DNA from: Antedon mediterranea
Lineage: Eukaryota; Echinodermata; Crinoidea; Comatulida; Antedonidae
Reading direction: 5' to 3'
NCBI RefSeq assembly: GCF_964355755.1
Contig: NC_092676.1
Coordinates: forward strand, 9,346,288 to 9,406,287
Length of the DNA: 60,000 nucleotides
The position numbers and the translations under genes were made by a program. The notes below the pieces were generated by a model. That model made no database searches, had not been told where the DNA came from, and was given only the letters and a program-made list of their open reading frames with translations. Below are positions 1 through 15,100 of the stretch, piece after piece. The stretch's first letter is position 1, and every line of letters begins with the position of its first letter.

Positions 1-455
1 TGGGTCAAATCTTCCCATCTCATATGTTCATATACGCGCATTTTTAAAGTTCCTTTGAGTACATGCATATTGTTTGATAATAAAATAGCAGAATTAAAAA
101 AAAACAGTACACAAATTATACACATTCTTTATTCTTGTGGGTCTAAGCTTTCTTTGGGCAATGTCCAATGAATTACTACTTAGTTTAATGTCTTTCCTAG
201 CTGTCGATTAGCCTCGACTCGACACATTTTGTGTGAAGAAGAGTGCGCGAAGGCAATCACGTGAATTGACTTAGGCCTACTGTAGAAAGTGTAATCACTT
301 CTTGTTGCTATACGCTTGGGTGCCCACGGAACAACAAATTTAACTGATGAATTATTCATGTTTATTTTGTGACGTTTCTTGAGGGGTCCCCAACTTATGT
401 ACAAAAAAAAATCGCTGGCCGGGTTCATAATGTAACTTATATTTTCTATGTTTAG
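1..455. other. Intron of ADAMTS-A, no feature seen
   Basis: This stretch lies upstream of the first recognisable ADAMTS-A exon and ends in a plain acceptor (TTTAG at 451-455). The first thrombospondin repeat, disintegrin-like and protease exons expected before the cysteine-rich domain were not found here, so they presumably lie left of the window. Confidence 0.6.
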
Positions 456-564
456 AATTGTGAAACCTCACAACTTGCATTTGTACAAGAGCAATGCGCC
501 AATCAGAGTGATCATCCTTCTGGAGAAGGCTTTGAATGGCAACCGAATTATTATTTTTTTAACC
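456..564 (+). CDS. ADAMTS-A exon: start of cysteine-rich domain
   Basis: Acceptor TTTAG, phase 0 start, donor GTAAGT at 565. It encodes FVQEQCANQSDHP and FEWQPNYYFFN, which match the 'QC...W.P.Y' start of ADAMTS cysteine-rich domains after TSR1. The last base C joins TT of the next exon to make Leu. Confidence 0.82.
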
Positions 565-3500
565 GTAAGTAAAACAAAATTAATCATTATTTACTGAATC
601 ATGGACAGATGAAACAGGAGGATTTTGAGAATTGTATTACATTTTTTCGGAATATAAATGATATAAATAAGGTTTTCGATCATGCCGTCAGTATACAGAT
701 GCAATAATTGTTTTTTAATATGGCTATGCTGCGAATTTGTCATGAATCTCCCTACTTAATCAGATTTTATAATACTAGAGGGTTCGCTCGTTTCGCTCGC
801 GCACCCTCTAGTGGGTTTATCCGAATGGTCATCGAAAACATGACCAACGCCTCTGGAATTCGAGACCCGGTTGACACCTATGCATATGACTGATGAGTAA
901 TTGGTACTAATCATAACGTAAGATGCAAATAATATAATTGTAAAGAACAGTATACGTATAATCTATATATACATTTACGTAAGGGCAAAATTCGGTAAAT
1001 CGCGCGTTATTTCTAGAATGTTTACTCGATGGTATATAAAGTTGGTTAGAATCGCGGTACTGATTTTAACCACCTGATGTAACCCTGTGTACTAATTAAA
1101 TTTAGTTAGATAATTACTTATTGACAATTAAAACGAATTTAGGTTCAACGATTTGCCCCAAATAGGGGTGTTTTCGGATCGTGGTATACACTGTCTAATG
1201 GATGTCGTCATGAAAAATACCTGCACACAATAATACGAGGATACTTCGCATTTTCCTATCTCCTCCTAGGATAATTGTTTTTAATAGCTGATTGAACCGG
1301 TTGAACAGCTCGAGTACAGTATCATAATGTTGAAGACAGGTCGATTTTCTTTAAAAAATGCTATTTTGATAGATTTAATATACGTTTATACAAATGTATT
1401 GATTTGCGATGAATGGAACATTCCAATCTCTCAGACTCCCAGTTTGTAGGTAAATGTATGAGCCCTTGGTTTAACACAAGTAGGTAAATTTATGGGCCCT
1501 TTGAGAATAAACTTATAATATAGTGTTGCAATACTTTGACAATATTGTAAATACTGTACGTATTAACCATTTTTGGTCGCCATTTGAATCGAAATTGTTA
1601 CTGTTAGATATATAAACAAAATATACAAAGAACATTTATTACTGTAACTGTGGGTAGATTACTGACAGCTGCTTCTCAACGTTTGTATTAATTAATAATT
1701 ATAAAAAATATAAACGTAGTAGTGGTGTATCGTTACATGTACTTTACTATTTCATTCGACTATAACAGGAACAGTTTTAAAAGAGTATTATGAATCGTAA
1801 ATGTTTTACTGTGTTTAGTGGTATATTGATAGGCCTATAAAACATTTAAAACAATATTTCGTTACTGAGTGGCTAGAGAATATATTTTAAAATTGTTCTT
1901 CCCATCTTCTTCTCCATCCCTCAACTCTACTGCTATATACAAAACACAAATTGGGTTTGTTTAAATGAGTTCAAATAAAAAAATTGGACTCATTTTTAAG
2001 ACAAGGCCTAATTCCTAGGGTGCTAATTTAACATAAATCATCGTGTCTAATTATTCGTTTCTGTAAACGACAATGTACTATAGTCCTGCGGTACGTACAT
2101 TTTTTATATAGAAATGAATGTGTATTCGAGAACCATCTGTGGACACGACCTAGATGGTACGCGAGCGAAGCGAGCGTACCATCTAGTCTATATATAAATG
2201 TACGTAAGGGCAAAATTCGGTAAATCGCGCGTTACTTCTAGAATGTTTACTCAATGGTATATAAAGTTGGTTCGTACTTTCGGTACTGATTTTAACCACC
2301 TGATGTAACCCTGTTTACTAATTAAATTGAGTCAGATAATTAGTTATTGACAATTAAAACGAATTTAGGTTCAACGATTTGCCCCAAATAGGGGTGTTTT
2401 CCGATCGTGGTATACACTGTCTAATGCATGTCCATCGTGAAAAATACCCGCATACAATAATACGAGAATGCTTCTCATTTTCCTATCTCCTCCTACGATA
2501 ATTGTTTTTAATGGCTGAAAACCGGTTGAACAGCTCGAGTACTGCATCATAACGTTTTTATTAATTAATAATTACAAAAATATAAACGTATTAGTGGTCT
2601 TTAAATGTACTTTACTATTTCAATCGACCATGAGACAGTGACAGTTTTAATAAAGTATTAAATCGGAAATGTTTTACTCTATTTAGTGGTATATTATTTA
2701 TAGGCCTATAAAAAAATATTTCGTTACTGAGTGGATAATAAAGAAATATAAAGAATAATTTAATATAAAGAATATATTAAAACAATTTTCCTCTTTGTAC
2801 CTATCCTCATCCCCACCGCTCAACTCTAATGTTAGATACAAAACCCTAAACTCTAATAGATACAAAATTGGGTTTGTTTAAATGAGTTCAAATAACAAAT
2901 TTGAACTCATTTTGTGACAAGTTTCTAGGTGCTAATTGTGGTTTACTACATAAATCATTGTGACGTGTCTATTTGTTTCTGTAAACGACAATGTTTTATA
3001 GTCCTGCCGTACGTACATTTGAAATCGCCAGTTTTTTTACGCTGAAATTACTATGTATTCGAGAACCATCTGTGGGCACGAACTAGATGGTACGCGAGCG
3101 AAGCGAGCGTACCATCTAGTATACATAATTATTATATTATTATATATATTATCTGAACGTTACACACAGGAGGAAACCGTTAATAGGAGTCATAACTCAC
3201 TGAAACAGTCTCTAACGTGACCGTACCAAGAGACCAAAAACATAGTTTATGAAAGTGGGTGACAGTGAGCGGGGCTTTAACATTTGTATCACAATATATC
3301 ATGACAACAGCATCTTGTTAAAGCCCCATTCCCTACGTTTTTTAGATCTAATTTAAGATCACAAACTATATTTAATGTAAAAATAATACTATATGGTCCT
3401 ATTGCGATAACTTTTTTCGTCTTTAAACTGTTAAAAATGTGAAAAATAAATCGATTCTAATAATTATAGCGGCCCGCTATAAATCCCAAAATGCATTGCG

Positions 3501-6500
3501 CGCGGATTGATATTTTTGTTTTTCACCTGTAATTCGCCCACTTTTCGATCGATCGTGAAGCCAAAACAAATGGAAGACTCCTAACTTTTCAGCGAAAATA
3601 CCGGGTTTTCCCCAATTTGTATCAACGGAGTCTGGCAAAAATAGAAAGACAATTAATGCAGCAACTATACAACGTCAGGCTAGGTATATAGCTAGCGTAC
3701 GATGTTCGTACGTTATCGATGTTTACCAGCTAGGCCTACAAAACTAAGCCTAGCTAGGCTAGGCCTAAGACCGTCCACGAGAGGTCGATCGCCGCGAGCT
3801 ACTTAGGTAGTGCATTGTTTCTCACTTTTTATCATAATTTACCATAAAACGTACATTTAAGACAAGGAATGACATGGTTTAATGTTTTTAAAGTGATATA
3901 TATGTATTATTTTCCAAAAAACGTCCAAAATTGCAGGGAAGGGGTCTTTAAATTTTGGAACAAAATGATCAAATAACAACTTTCGTAGCCGACTTATATA
4001 TCGGTCGTAGTAGACACCATTTATAATTATAAATAGAGCAAGCAACAGAAATAATACAAATTTAAACAGTAAATGTGTTTCCCTGGTAGGCCTACCAGGC
4101 CTCCTATAGTAACATTGAATCGCACTTAAATTTGATTAAATGATTAATAAATAGCATAAATAATTAGTTCAATTAGCCTCCTATAGTAACATTGAATCGC
4201 ACCTAAATTTGATAAAATGATTAACAAATAGCATAAATAATTAATAAATACATAATAGTTAAACTACTAAAACAAATTGTATTTCACGTAAAGTAAAGGC
4301 TTTATAATTTATAGTTGAATATCCAAAACATATAAATTGTAGTTCACTATTCAGTTGAATCACTAAAATCACATTGTAGTTTACGTAAAAGTAATAAAGG
4401 CCTTCAATAATAGTGAAATTACTAAAACAAATTGTAGTTCACGATCACTAAAATCACATTGTAGTTCACGTAAAAGTAAAGGCTTTCAATAATAGTTAAA
4501 TTACTAAAACAAATTGTAGTTCACGTAAAGTAAATGCCTTTAATCAATATAACTGATAAGTTGAATATCTAAAACAAATTAATTGCAGTAGGCCTAGTTC
4601 ACGATACGTTGAACCACTAAAATATTTGTATTTAATATTGAATGGCGCACCAACGGCTATTTTGCCGGAAGTGACGGACCCGGAAGCCAGTTGAACAACA
4701 GCGCGAGTGTATGAAAATAACCCTATATTGTGATATCCACAAATTTCGATAGGTAACGCTAAATTTTGTCGTTGTAAAAGACACAAATGGAACAATAGCG
4801 TAGTACTGAAAACTAATGTTATCAAATATACGTTTCGCGGTACATCTAAGATAGATAAGGTAGGTATTCAATGTGGAGAATTTATACAGAAGTTTTTCCA
4901 TTGTTTTATTTTATTTTATTTTATTTCATACTCATCCAACAGCGAGTAACCCGCCAATTACAGGATGGATAAACTATTTAATAATTTCACAAGACAAACA
5001 TATACACAAGATGCTCTACATAAACAAAGACTTATTATTGAGTCTTTGGGAGTGGAGTTGTAAATTGTCATGAGAAAAAACCCTGACATATGACTTGAAC
5101 TTGAACCCAGGACCCTTAGATTGGTAGCCAAGCATCATAACCACCAAGCCACAGCTCCACTCATGTGGTCGCCTATGTCAGAATTAACCATCATTTATAT
5201 ATAGATTGTAGTGGCTGTTGATTGGCGTGGCGCTGTTACAATCAATTATACGTAAATAGAATGCATAAACGGGCATAAACCGAATAAGATTTGTAAACGT
5301 CGTTCACTGCGAATATAATATACGATGGAGTTTAGCAATGTGTCGTTCTAATGTAACAATAACAATAAAGCACGAAATTTCTTGGAAGTTGTTGATGGTA
5401 TGTACAAACAAACACAAGTGATATACTTGACAAGTAACACACTGTAATTATGTAATGCTAATACTATATTTTATATTGTTATACAGTTAACACCTTCTGT
5501 AAACTTAACTGTGCTCGAAAAGAAGGAAATACACATCACCTACTTGAATTTGGAGAGTTCATCGATGGTTCCCGATGCGATTCTAACGACACTTACAATG
5601 CGTATAAGATGTGCTTTTCAGGTCGTTGTGAAGTAAGTAGGACAATCCTTTGAATTAAAACACAGAACTAACCAACTAAATGCTTTACTACGACAAATCT
5701 TTAAAACAAATAAACAAAAACCTATAGATTGTTATCGGAATGCTAATATGGTGGAGCCTTTCGGTTTGCGACGATCAAAGATCTAAAGCCTGTTTTCCTG
5801 TCGACGTTAAGTTACGTTTAAAGCCTGTTTTCCTGAGAGTTGAAACTCCTGTCTTCTTTCTCAACGTTGTGGTAACGCGCAAAAATGAATAGAGGACTCT
5901 CCTGCCTCTACTTGTAGGCTGACAGTGTAGGAGACGTGGGCCTAGTCATACTAATATCTCTATACTGATGGTTCTTCGTTCTCAGTAGGCCTATCCTATA
6001 GTCCAAATAACATTTTGGACTAGGCTGAAAACTTAGACCTACCTAATATCCCCACGCCTACTTTCCGGAATCTCATTTTATAGTCACTTTGGTAAGGCTT
6101 TGACCGCGACGCGATGCAACAAAAATAAATGTAGTCAGCAGAATTTGCCATCAATTATGTGACGTCATGTGCTGTATCGCCATGATGATTGGTCAGTTCT
6201 TGCGTTTTAGCGTTGCGATATCGCTAGAGTTGAACTGGATTCAACTCTTGCGATTGTTAACGATCGCGGCATGTAGCGTCGATTACCGTCGATTATTACA
6301 CCTTTTCCTGTAGCCGACATTTTGTATTGTCGTCGTTAGTTAAAAAGGTACCTTTTTTGATCAAAGCTTTTAGTATGTATATATGTAAATATGCACATTA
6401 TTATTGCATGTGAAATTTAAAATGATAAAATTGTGAGAAAAAAAATATTTCTAAATTTATAAATAGATTATTAAAAATAAATTTGTTAAATGATAATGTA

Positions 6501-9121
6501 TGTATAAACTATGTATAAACAAAAGAATATATGGAAATATATTAAAAGAAAAAAAGTATTAAAAAAGTGGAATGAACCCACATAAGAAAACAAAAAGAAG
6601 AAAAGGTAGACGGAAATTTGATGGGTTATAAAGGGTAATCTGTGGAAAAAATGTTGTTAATATTATTAAACAAAAAAAATCAATGTTAAAGGATGAGAAA
6701 AATATTATGTTTACAGTAAACAGTAGTAAGGTATAAGAAAGAAAATGTATTGTTAAATGAAAATATGTTTGCATAGATACATCCAAAGAAAGATAAAATG
6801 GGACAAACCCATAGGATATATTAAATTAGATGGATTTATTAAACATAACATATATTATAATTGTAAGAAAGCTTTGTTAATGAAAATGTATTATAGATAA
6901 TATGTATAAAAAGAGGAAACTATGAAGAGAAAAGATAAAAACAAAAATCAATGTGATAATGTGTAAACAAATGAAATATAATTATGTATAGTATATTGAA
7001 ATGAAAAATATATGTAAAGAAAACATATGTATGGAAATAAATGTGGGATGAACACACATAATTCCTGTAAATCGTTAACATGTAGGTCCAGCAGGCGACG
7101 ACCGACGACACATCGATTTACCTGACATAGGTTGGTCATCATTTGTCCCAAATCGAAAGCTCCCTTTCAGTGAAGGTGTTTGAATAGCGATATAAACGTC
7201 TCGACAATAATGTATGACTGTTAATGATGACAAAGATTTAGTTCTAATTGTTCAGATAGGCTTACTCATTTTTACAGAATGTTGGATGTGATGGGAAATT
7301 AAACTCTGAAGCAGTATTTGATAGATGTGGAAATTGCAACGGTGATGGCAGCAAATGCACAGCTACGGAAGCATCTGAGACTGTTGGTGGTGAATCTTAC
7401 AGTAGGAATATTTTTTAAATATTATTAAACAAAAAATACATTCATATTATACACATTAAATCAAAACTATGTTTAAGGGTCGTTCACACCTGTTGCGGCA
7501 CGGTTCCGGTCCGGCGTCACCAAATATAATCGAACGCCAATCAATATGTGCCATGCAGACAGCATGGCATGTGAATGAACGGTTAGTCGTAGCAGCTCCG
7601 CTAAATATCCTCTAAAATGTTACTAATATTTAACTATCATCAAGTCTAAGTATATTTGAACTGTGAGTATTTCATTTGTAGTATACCACATCTTAATTAC
7701 ACGGTGAAATTTTAAGTCAGAATGCCAAAAAAAGAAGGAAATAGTCCTAGCCCCAACATCACCTGAGCCACCAATACTGGAAGCCGCTGTCCCCAAAACC
7801 GACACAGAGCTATTGAGGCGTGAACGTGTAGGACTAACAGATCTGCGCGGTATTCGTGACCAGCTGGATTCGGTCTTGCGTAACCAACAAACCATGCTTA
7901 CGAGGATGGACACCCTTGAAACCAAGCAGTCTGAGTTTGAAAAATCAATTGAATTCGCATGTGCTTCAATATCGGATTTAAAAAATAAAACTGCTACTTT
8001 AGATGCGAACATTAAAGATGTTTCGGCTGATGTTGGAAATTAAAAATAGAAGTTGTCAACGATGCATAGACAACTGAATAAGCTCGAACGGCACTCAAGA
8101 TCTTACAACTTGCGATTCGGCGGTCTTCCAGAACATGATCATGAAAATGCTATAGTGAAAATTCCAGATTTGATTGAAAAAGAACTAAATATACCAGACA
8201 TCAAAATTTAAAACGCTAATCGTATAGGAAGGCCCCGTACACCGAATGAAACATCAAGGCATATTATCGTACGGGTTGTATACCGTTCTCAACGTAATCA
8301 AGTCTTTACAAAAGCGAGGTCACTATTTAAAAATACCAGTAAATTTGTCATTGATGATCTCAGTGAATCAGACTTAAAGAAAACAAGGCCAACAGCCATT
8401 AAGTCGCGTGCTACAATGCATAGTGATACCGGACCGACAGACAAACAGACCGACAGACAGACGGACCGACCGACATAGTGAACTATACTGACCGAAATTA
8501 CTGAACATGTTTAAAAATGTTGAAATGTTTAAAAACATTTATATTTTTTTAATTTACACGTGCGTAGCCTGTCACTTTTGACGTGCTCGTATAACGTAAT
8601 TTCGAGTTGAAAAGTAAGTCAAGAAAACAGAAATCGGGCAAAAAGAGTGCGCAATAACATTTAACGCGCAGTGCGCGCGCAAAAATCTGCGCACTCATGG
8701 CAATTTTGTAAACGCTTAAAATTGCCTGAAACGTACTCTTATTTCATTGAAAATAAATTTTGAAAATTTTAAGCGCGCGTACGCATGCGTTACATGCGCT
8801 ACCCACGTAATTGTATTGCCATAAGATGATTTATGCCCTGAAATTTATGAGTACCAAATTTTATTTAATTGTGATTCATGGTTGTTAAGATATGATTACA
8901 AACGTGATTTCGTTAAATCGTGCGTAGATCACGTAATTTTTTATTGCGCGCACCGTGAAAACATAACCACATCGATTCCTGGCCATAAGGAATATTCTGT
9001 GAAAAATTGACTTAGCTAGATTAAACTGATATCAAGATAAGGTCATAAAGCGATAAAACGCATAGTGATACCGGACCGACAGACAGACAGACAGACCGAC
9101 AGACAGACCGACAGACAGACC

Positions 9122-9160
<39 letters not shown>

Positions 9161-12100
9161 CGACCGACCGACATAGTGAACTATAGAGTCGCTTCCACGC
9201 GACTAAAAAGAGGCTTGAGAGAAGTAATGACCAAGGCTTATGAAGAAGGGAAGCGACCTACTTTCAGAAATGGTAAACTCTATATCAATGGTCAGTTGTA
9301 TTTTGTATTTGTATTTTGTATTAATATTTGTCCTCAGTGAGGAAATTCGGATTAGGCCCTCCACGGACCCACGGCAGCCAGCAGTGCAGCGCCTACCAGA
9401 TTAGGCAATGAGAGTAAAGCATCTTGCCTAAGGATGCAATTAGTATGGTACAGATAACCTCGAACCCATGCCTATCACATGCTAGTCCGATATTACCATT
9501 ACACCATCACTCTCCAGTATATACAGCACCCGCCACGATTTCTAGACGGTCTCCCATCCAGAACGCAACGGGGCCCAACGTTGCTTAACTTCGGTGATCT
9601 GACGAGAACCGGTGTTTCAACGCAGTATGGCCGTATTGGCCGGTTTTAGTTATGGCCGTATCATACCGTTGCATGGCTAACTTTAATTGTATACATTATC
9701 CTGAGAAGTAATGATCACGGCCTATGAAAAGGGGAAGCAACCAACTTTCAGAAATGGTAACCTCTATGAATGTTAATGGTTTGTTGTATGGCAACCAATA
9801 ATTGAACATATTTTGTAACTGCTTTATTTTAATTACTTAAATTGTTTAATTGGCCGAGCATGCTACTATTTAATTTTTTTCCTAAACATGTCAGAAAGAA
9901 AATTCTTTTCTTATTTTATTTTTATTTTTTTTTTATCTATTTATTATTTACTCCAAAAAAATGCTAACACAAAGTATTATAAATATCTTAAATATTAATA
10001 TTACTATGCATATATATTATGATTGATTTTAACATTACTAATTCATATCTTGATTATGACGCATTTGATGATCAATGGTTTTTTCCTTTAAATTGTGAAT
10101 ACCTCACTGAACACAAATTTCATGAACATTTTGCATCGGATACAAACCAAATTTCATTACTACACTTTAATATCCGTACCAGGAATACAAATTTTGACCA
10201 CCTTTATAATTCTTTTTTATCACATATTGATTCTGCTCCTACAATTGTTGGTCTCACAGAGACTTGACTATCTGATTCTTCACATAACCTTTACTCACTC
10301 CCCGGCTATAATTTGTTAACAAACAGTAGACCTGGCGATCAACGTGGAGGTGGTGTAGCAATATACTTGCCTTCTACCTTCGATTGCCAAGAATTATCTG
10401 AATTACAATTTATGAATGACATATTGGAATCTAGTTTTGTAGAAATCAGATGTCCTAATCAAAAAAATATTGTCGTTGGAGTCGTGTACAGACCACCACA
10501 AAGTAACATATCATTATTTAACACTGAAATTGAAAACATTCTCTCACATCAAGCATTAACAAATAACAAGCACGAATGTGCAATACTCGGGGTACAGCGA
10601 AAGAAGCTGTAATGACGTCATAAGACCGGATGTAACGTCACATACACATCAATAACCGCGCTACCAAATACGGCTATACGGTACCGTCTTCGAGACGTGA
10701 TATGGCTGCATCCGGTTCGAAATTAAAAAATCCGACTCTATAGCTTTGAGGACATGTCCCTGTAGTATATTCATGCTAAATCCGAGCTCAATACTACCAC
10801 GAATAAGGGAGGAGTAGTACTTTATCAATGAGTGTCCAGTGATACGAAACACGGCTTATTTTCCAGGGTTGAGTTCATTGCATGCTACGGATTTTTAGGG
10901 TAGATTTAGACGATAAGGATTTTGTCAGGATGGGTTCATGATACGTTTTTGCCAGGGTGAGTTCATGCCATAAATTGGATTTCATCAGGATGGGTTTATA
11001 GACGACACGGATTTGATGAGGATTTTGTAGGGTGGGTTCATTATGTTTATTTTGTAAACCTAGTCATATATCTGGGGTTACCCTACATTTATTTTCATTG
11101 ATTTAGATAAATTATGACATAGATAGGTAATAAATTATATTCATGAAAGCAATGCAGAAATAAACTATAATATAAGATTTCATAAAAACATCATTTAATC
11201 AATTCATAAACATAAATCAATAATATTCATTCAAGGAAGCTAAAACAAGTTGCATCATGATCAGAATAGTATACTGGATGGAGGAAATGATCAACGTTAT
11301 TTTCCATGTTGTGGTACACGTGATCCAGTATTCTACCTTCTATGTGCGTTGATTCGTTGATTATTTGCGTGAAGCCAAGATTTGTCAAACTTTCAAATAA
11401 TTTGTTTCCTGTAGGATCGGTGTTTATATCGCCGCAGATCACGGTTTTCTTGTTGTTTGATATACAACGTAAAAGTGCCTCTGTAAATTCTGTGATCGGA
11501 CTATTTGGAGACCTATAAACACAGATGAGTTCAAAATTTGACAAGCCGATTTTTAGTATTTGATAGTTCTTCTTAGCCTCTGAATGAAGAGGTGATACAG
11601 TGTAGTTTGACTTCACGTATATTGCTACTCCTTTACCACGACCTTCACTACATGTGAACAATTTGTATCTTGGTAGCGGTATAATGTCAATTTGGACATT
11701 CTTCAATAACCATGTTTCTGTAAGGCAGATGCAGTCTGCATTCATAAGTTCGAAATCAGAACTAATGTCAGCTAGATGATTACGCAATGATCGAATATTC
11801 AGCTGCACTAGTTTAGTTTTGGTTGATTTGACGTCAGTCCATTCTCGGTATCGAGTGTTGATAGCTGAATTTTTTATCAACTGGGCTGTTAGCAGTGCGC
11901 CTGGATTCACGTTTATCATTTTCTCCGCATCAAAACATGTTAGGAACAACTGATCTTGTGTCTGAATACGACCGAAGAGCACATAAGCTTGTGATGGGTG
12001 AAAAATCTTCTCCATGTGACCGACTAATTTAGTTGGCGCTATTATAGTCTGTCCTTGAAATTTATGCACGGTACAGCCCCAAGCAAGTCGTAGTGGGATC

Positions 12101-15100
12101 TGAATGAGTTTCACGCTAGTAGTGTTTTTTTTCTCTTTGCTTCCGATTGAGTACTCATACGATATTGGTTTGATTACGGTCAATCCATCAGTTCTTTTAG
12201 TAGATTTTCTCAACATCTCACCAACTTCCTCATCATCAAACTTGATCATTACTTCAGTAACAACTGCCTGGTTATTACTGTCTGGTTTAGTGTTCACAAT
12301 ACTGACTGTACCCATTGCACCATTCACTAAACGATCCTGTATTTGGATGTTATATGTTAGCATTATGCGTGCGCCTTCCTTCAGTTTGAGTGTACTTTGA
12401 AATGGTGTATTATTCACGCAACCATCTCTACTGATCTTAGGCTTGTAGGTTTTCTGTGTAGGGTGTATATTTACCGCATGTATCGTATATTCAGTACCTT
12501 CTAGATCGCTCAGTCTCTCATCATTGAAATGGTTCACTTCTGCGTTAGTTCCAAACAAATGTATCCCATCTATGGGGATATCTTTAGTAACTCTCTTTTT
12601 CAGGAAATCGATATCAGGCTGTTCTTTCAGGCCATATCGGATACGTCCTAGAACTTCTGCGTATTCGCGATGATCGCCTTGACGATGGTTATAACGTAAC
12701 TCTATCATAGTAAAGAGATCCCATAAGGAACGGAGTGTGAAAGAAAGAGCGAAATTCTCGTTTGATGGCTCATCGAAAATATATCTTGCTGATACGGGTC
12801 GGAGCTGAAGTAGATCACCGAACAGGACAATAGAAATTCCAGCAAAGTCTCGCTGATTTCCCAATATCTCTTGAAGTCGTAGATTCAACTGATACAACTG
12901 GTCTGCTTTTACCATTGACATTTCATCTATCACGACTAACTTCAACCCTTGTAACAACGATCTCATTGCATCTCGCTTTTTATCACTCAAACTGATAAAT
13001 TTGTTTCCAAAGGGCAGATTGAACGCTGTATGCATAGTCAGACCTTTGATGTTACTGGCTGCAGTTCCTGTTGGAGCAGCAAGGATCACAAGTGGTTGAT
13101 CGGGATTTCTGTCATCGTCTGTTCTCAGTGTGGCTTCTGCCCACTGTGCTATTACACGTATCAACTCTGATTTTCCCGAACCTGCACCTCCATGAACTAC
13201 CAAAAGTGGTGGATCTGTTACCCTGGTCCCGAGTTGAGTAGATTTTTGTATATCTCTCAAGTATTTCAGTACCCAATTGAAAGCTTGTCGTTGATCCTCA
13301 TCAAGTTTTGTCACTGACTGACACATTTGTTCTTTATCAGATATGTCAATTCGCCTGAATATCGATCCAAGATCACTGGTTACTTCGTCCTTTGTATCGA
13401 CGATACCCTCTGGTTCAGTTGCTAGGTTCTGAACGTTGACATTTGTACCAATCTCACGCTGTTCATCATTCTCCTGTTCCAGTGATGGATCCAGCATATC
13501 ACATATAATGGTTAGCACGATGACCATTATCCTGCGATTCGATGAAGTTTCGACCCGCTTCTACATTGTTACGATGAGGGAATAGCATATTTTTCACTAT
13601 GTTTATCTCGTTTAGTTTGCTCTCATACAAGTCTAAGCACTTTTGGAAATCATCGCTTATGCAATCACTTTCTTTCAGCCACGGCCAGTAAAGTAAGAGC
13701 TCCGAGTAGGCAAACTGATGTGGTTCTTTTATCTGATTGCACTTATGTTGACGTAATATAGCTGGTCGTTGACGTAGTTTCATATACAATGTATCAGTGA
13801 GTTTGATCAATGCTGGTAGGAATTCGGTGGGTCTCACATCCAATAACAATAGGTTTATCACTCACACCATGTACTTGGTCTGTAAAGACTTTTCCTTTCG
13901 TTTGACTGAATGGACAAGTATCATACATGGTGCTGAACTGAGCAAGGGTCATAATACGTATGGGACCAGGTCGTTTCTCGAATTTCTCATGTATCGAGAG
14001 GTTTCGCTGAACGTATTTACCTTTTTTGCCAGGTATAGTAATGACATTACTATTTGCTCTGTTAGATTTTTTCATTGTACGATTATTCTCGTCATCGTCA
14101 TCGTCAGGCTCAGACTTTGCGGGATCTGCATCATCACTGTAATCACCATCATCTATTTGCATGAGGAATTTCCTCCGTTTCTCCGGAAGATTAGTGTCAA
14201 CCCAAACAGGCTTTATGTTGGAATTTGTCAGATGAAGGCTAGGATCCATAAGGTAAATGGCCTCAAATTTACCTTTCTCTCTGTATGTCAAGAATACTCT
14301 TGCTAGGTATCTCATTTTCTCTTGGTTACTTTTATCGCTCCCACGCATTTCTTTGGCAGCATCTATAAGATATTTCATCGTTCCGGTATCATCCTTCATG
14401 TAATAGTCGGTAATATAAGTGATCACTGCATAATAGTCCAAACAGACCTGTAGATCCATATTACCATCCCACGCTCGTATCCATTCTTTGTTGTAATTGT
14501 TGACCATTATTTCATTCACCGCTCGTTTCAGTACAATTACTGTGCCTTTCTCGCTAACTTCGAGCGCTCTGTAATAGTCTTCGTGTGAAACATCCGCTAA
14601 TCGCAGTAGTTGATCTATTGATGTTTCGTCTAATTTATTCTTTTTCTGCAGATCTAGCAAGGTTTTCCTCACTGCTTCCAGTGTAGTATGATGATTGCCC
14701 AGTATCTGTTTGTATTCATCGTCAGTCAGTTGTGATTTGTTCAAGGGCTGTGCGATGATCGTTCTTTCACTAGGAAAACGTGGGAATCCGAATCTGCAAT
14801 CTGTTCCATACTTGCGACAGGATTTAGTGTGACTGTGAGTTTGCAGTTGTTTGGCAATATAATATAGATCGTTTTCCGGTTTTGTATCACAGGTGATGAA
14901 ATTATCTACCAACTTTACTGTCACATCTTTTTGACTATCAGAGAGATGCTTGTTCTGCCGCAGAGAATCAATAGATGATGTAATTCCTGGAAAATCTTCT
15001 TCTAGTTTCTCAAAAGTTGGCCAACAGACTCCATGAATGTGTCCAGCACCCCGTTTTTGAAACTCTACCCTGTAGTTATAGGATTCAATATGCATAGGAC

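Noticed and set aside
7623-8012. 129-codon - strand frame
   Set aside because: Antisense of the LINE ORF1 coiled-coil region.
9065-9340. Open frame reading RQTDRQTDRQTD
   Set aside because: It is translation of the GACA microsatellite.
9521-9640. Functional 5S rRNA gene
   Set aside because: Substitutions in conserved positions and direct fusion to a tRNA-like unit and Deu core indicate a SINE.
13797-14306. 169-codon + strand frame
   Set aside because: Antisense shadow of the Helentron Rep ORF with no protein family resemblance.
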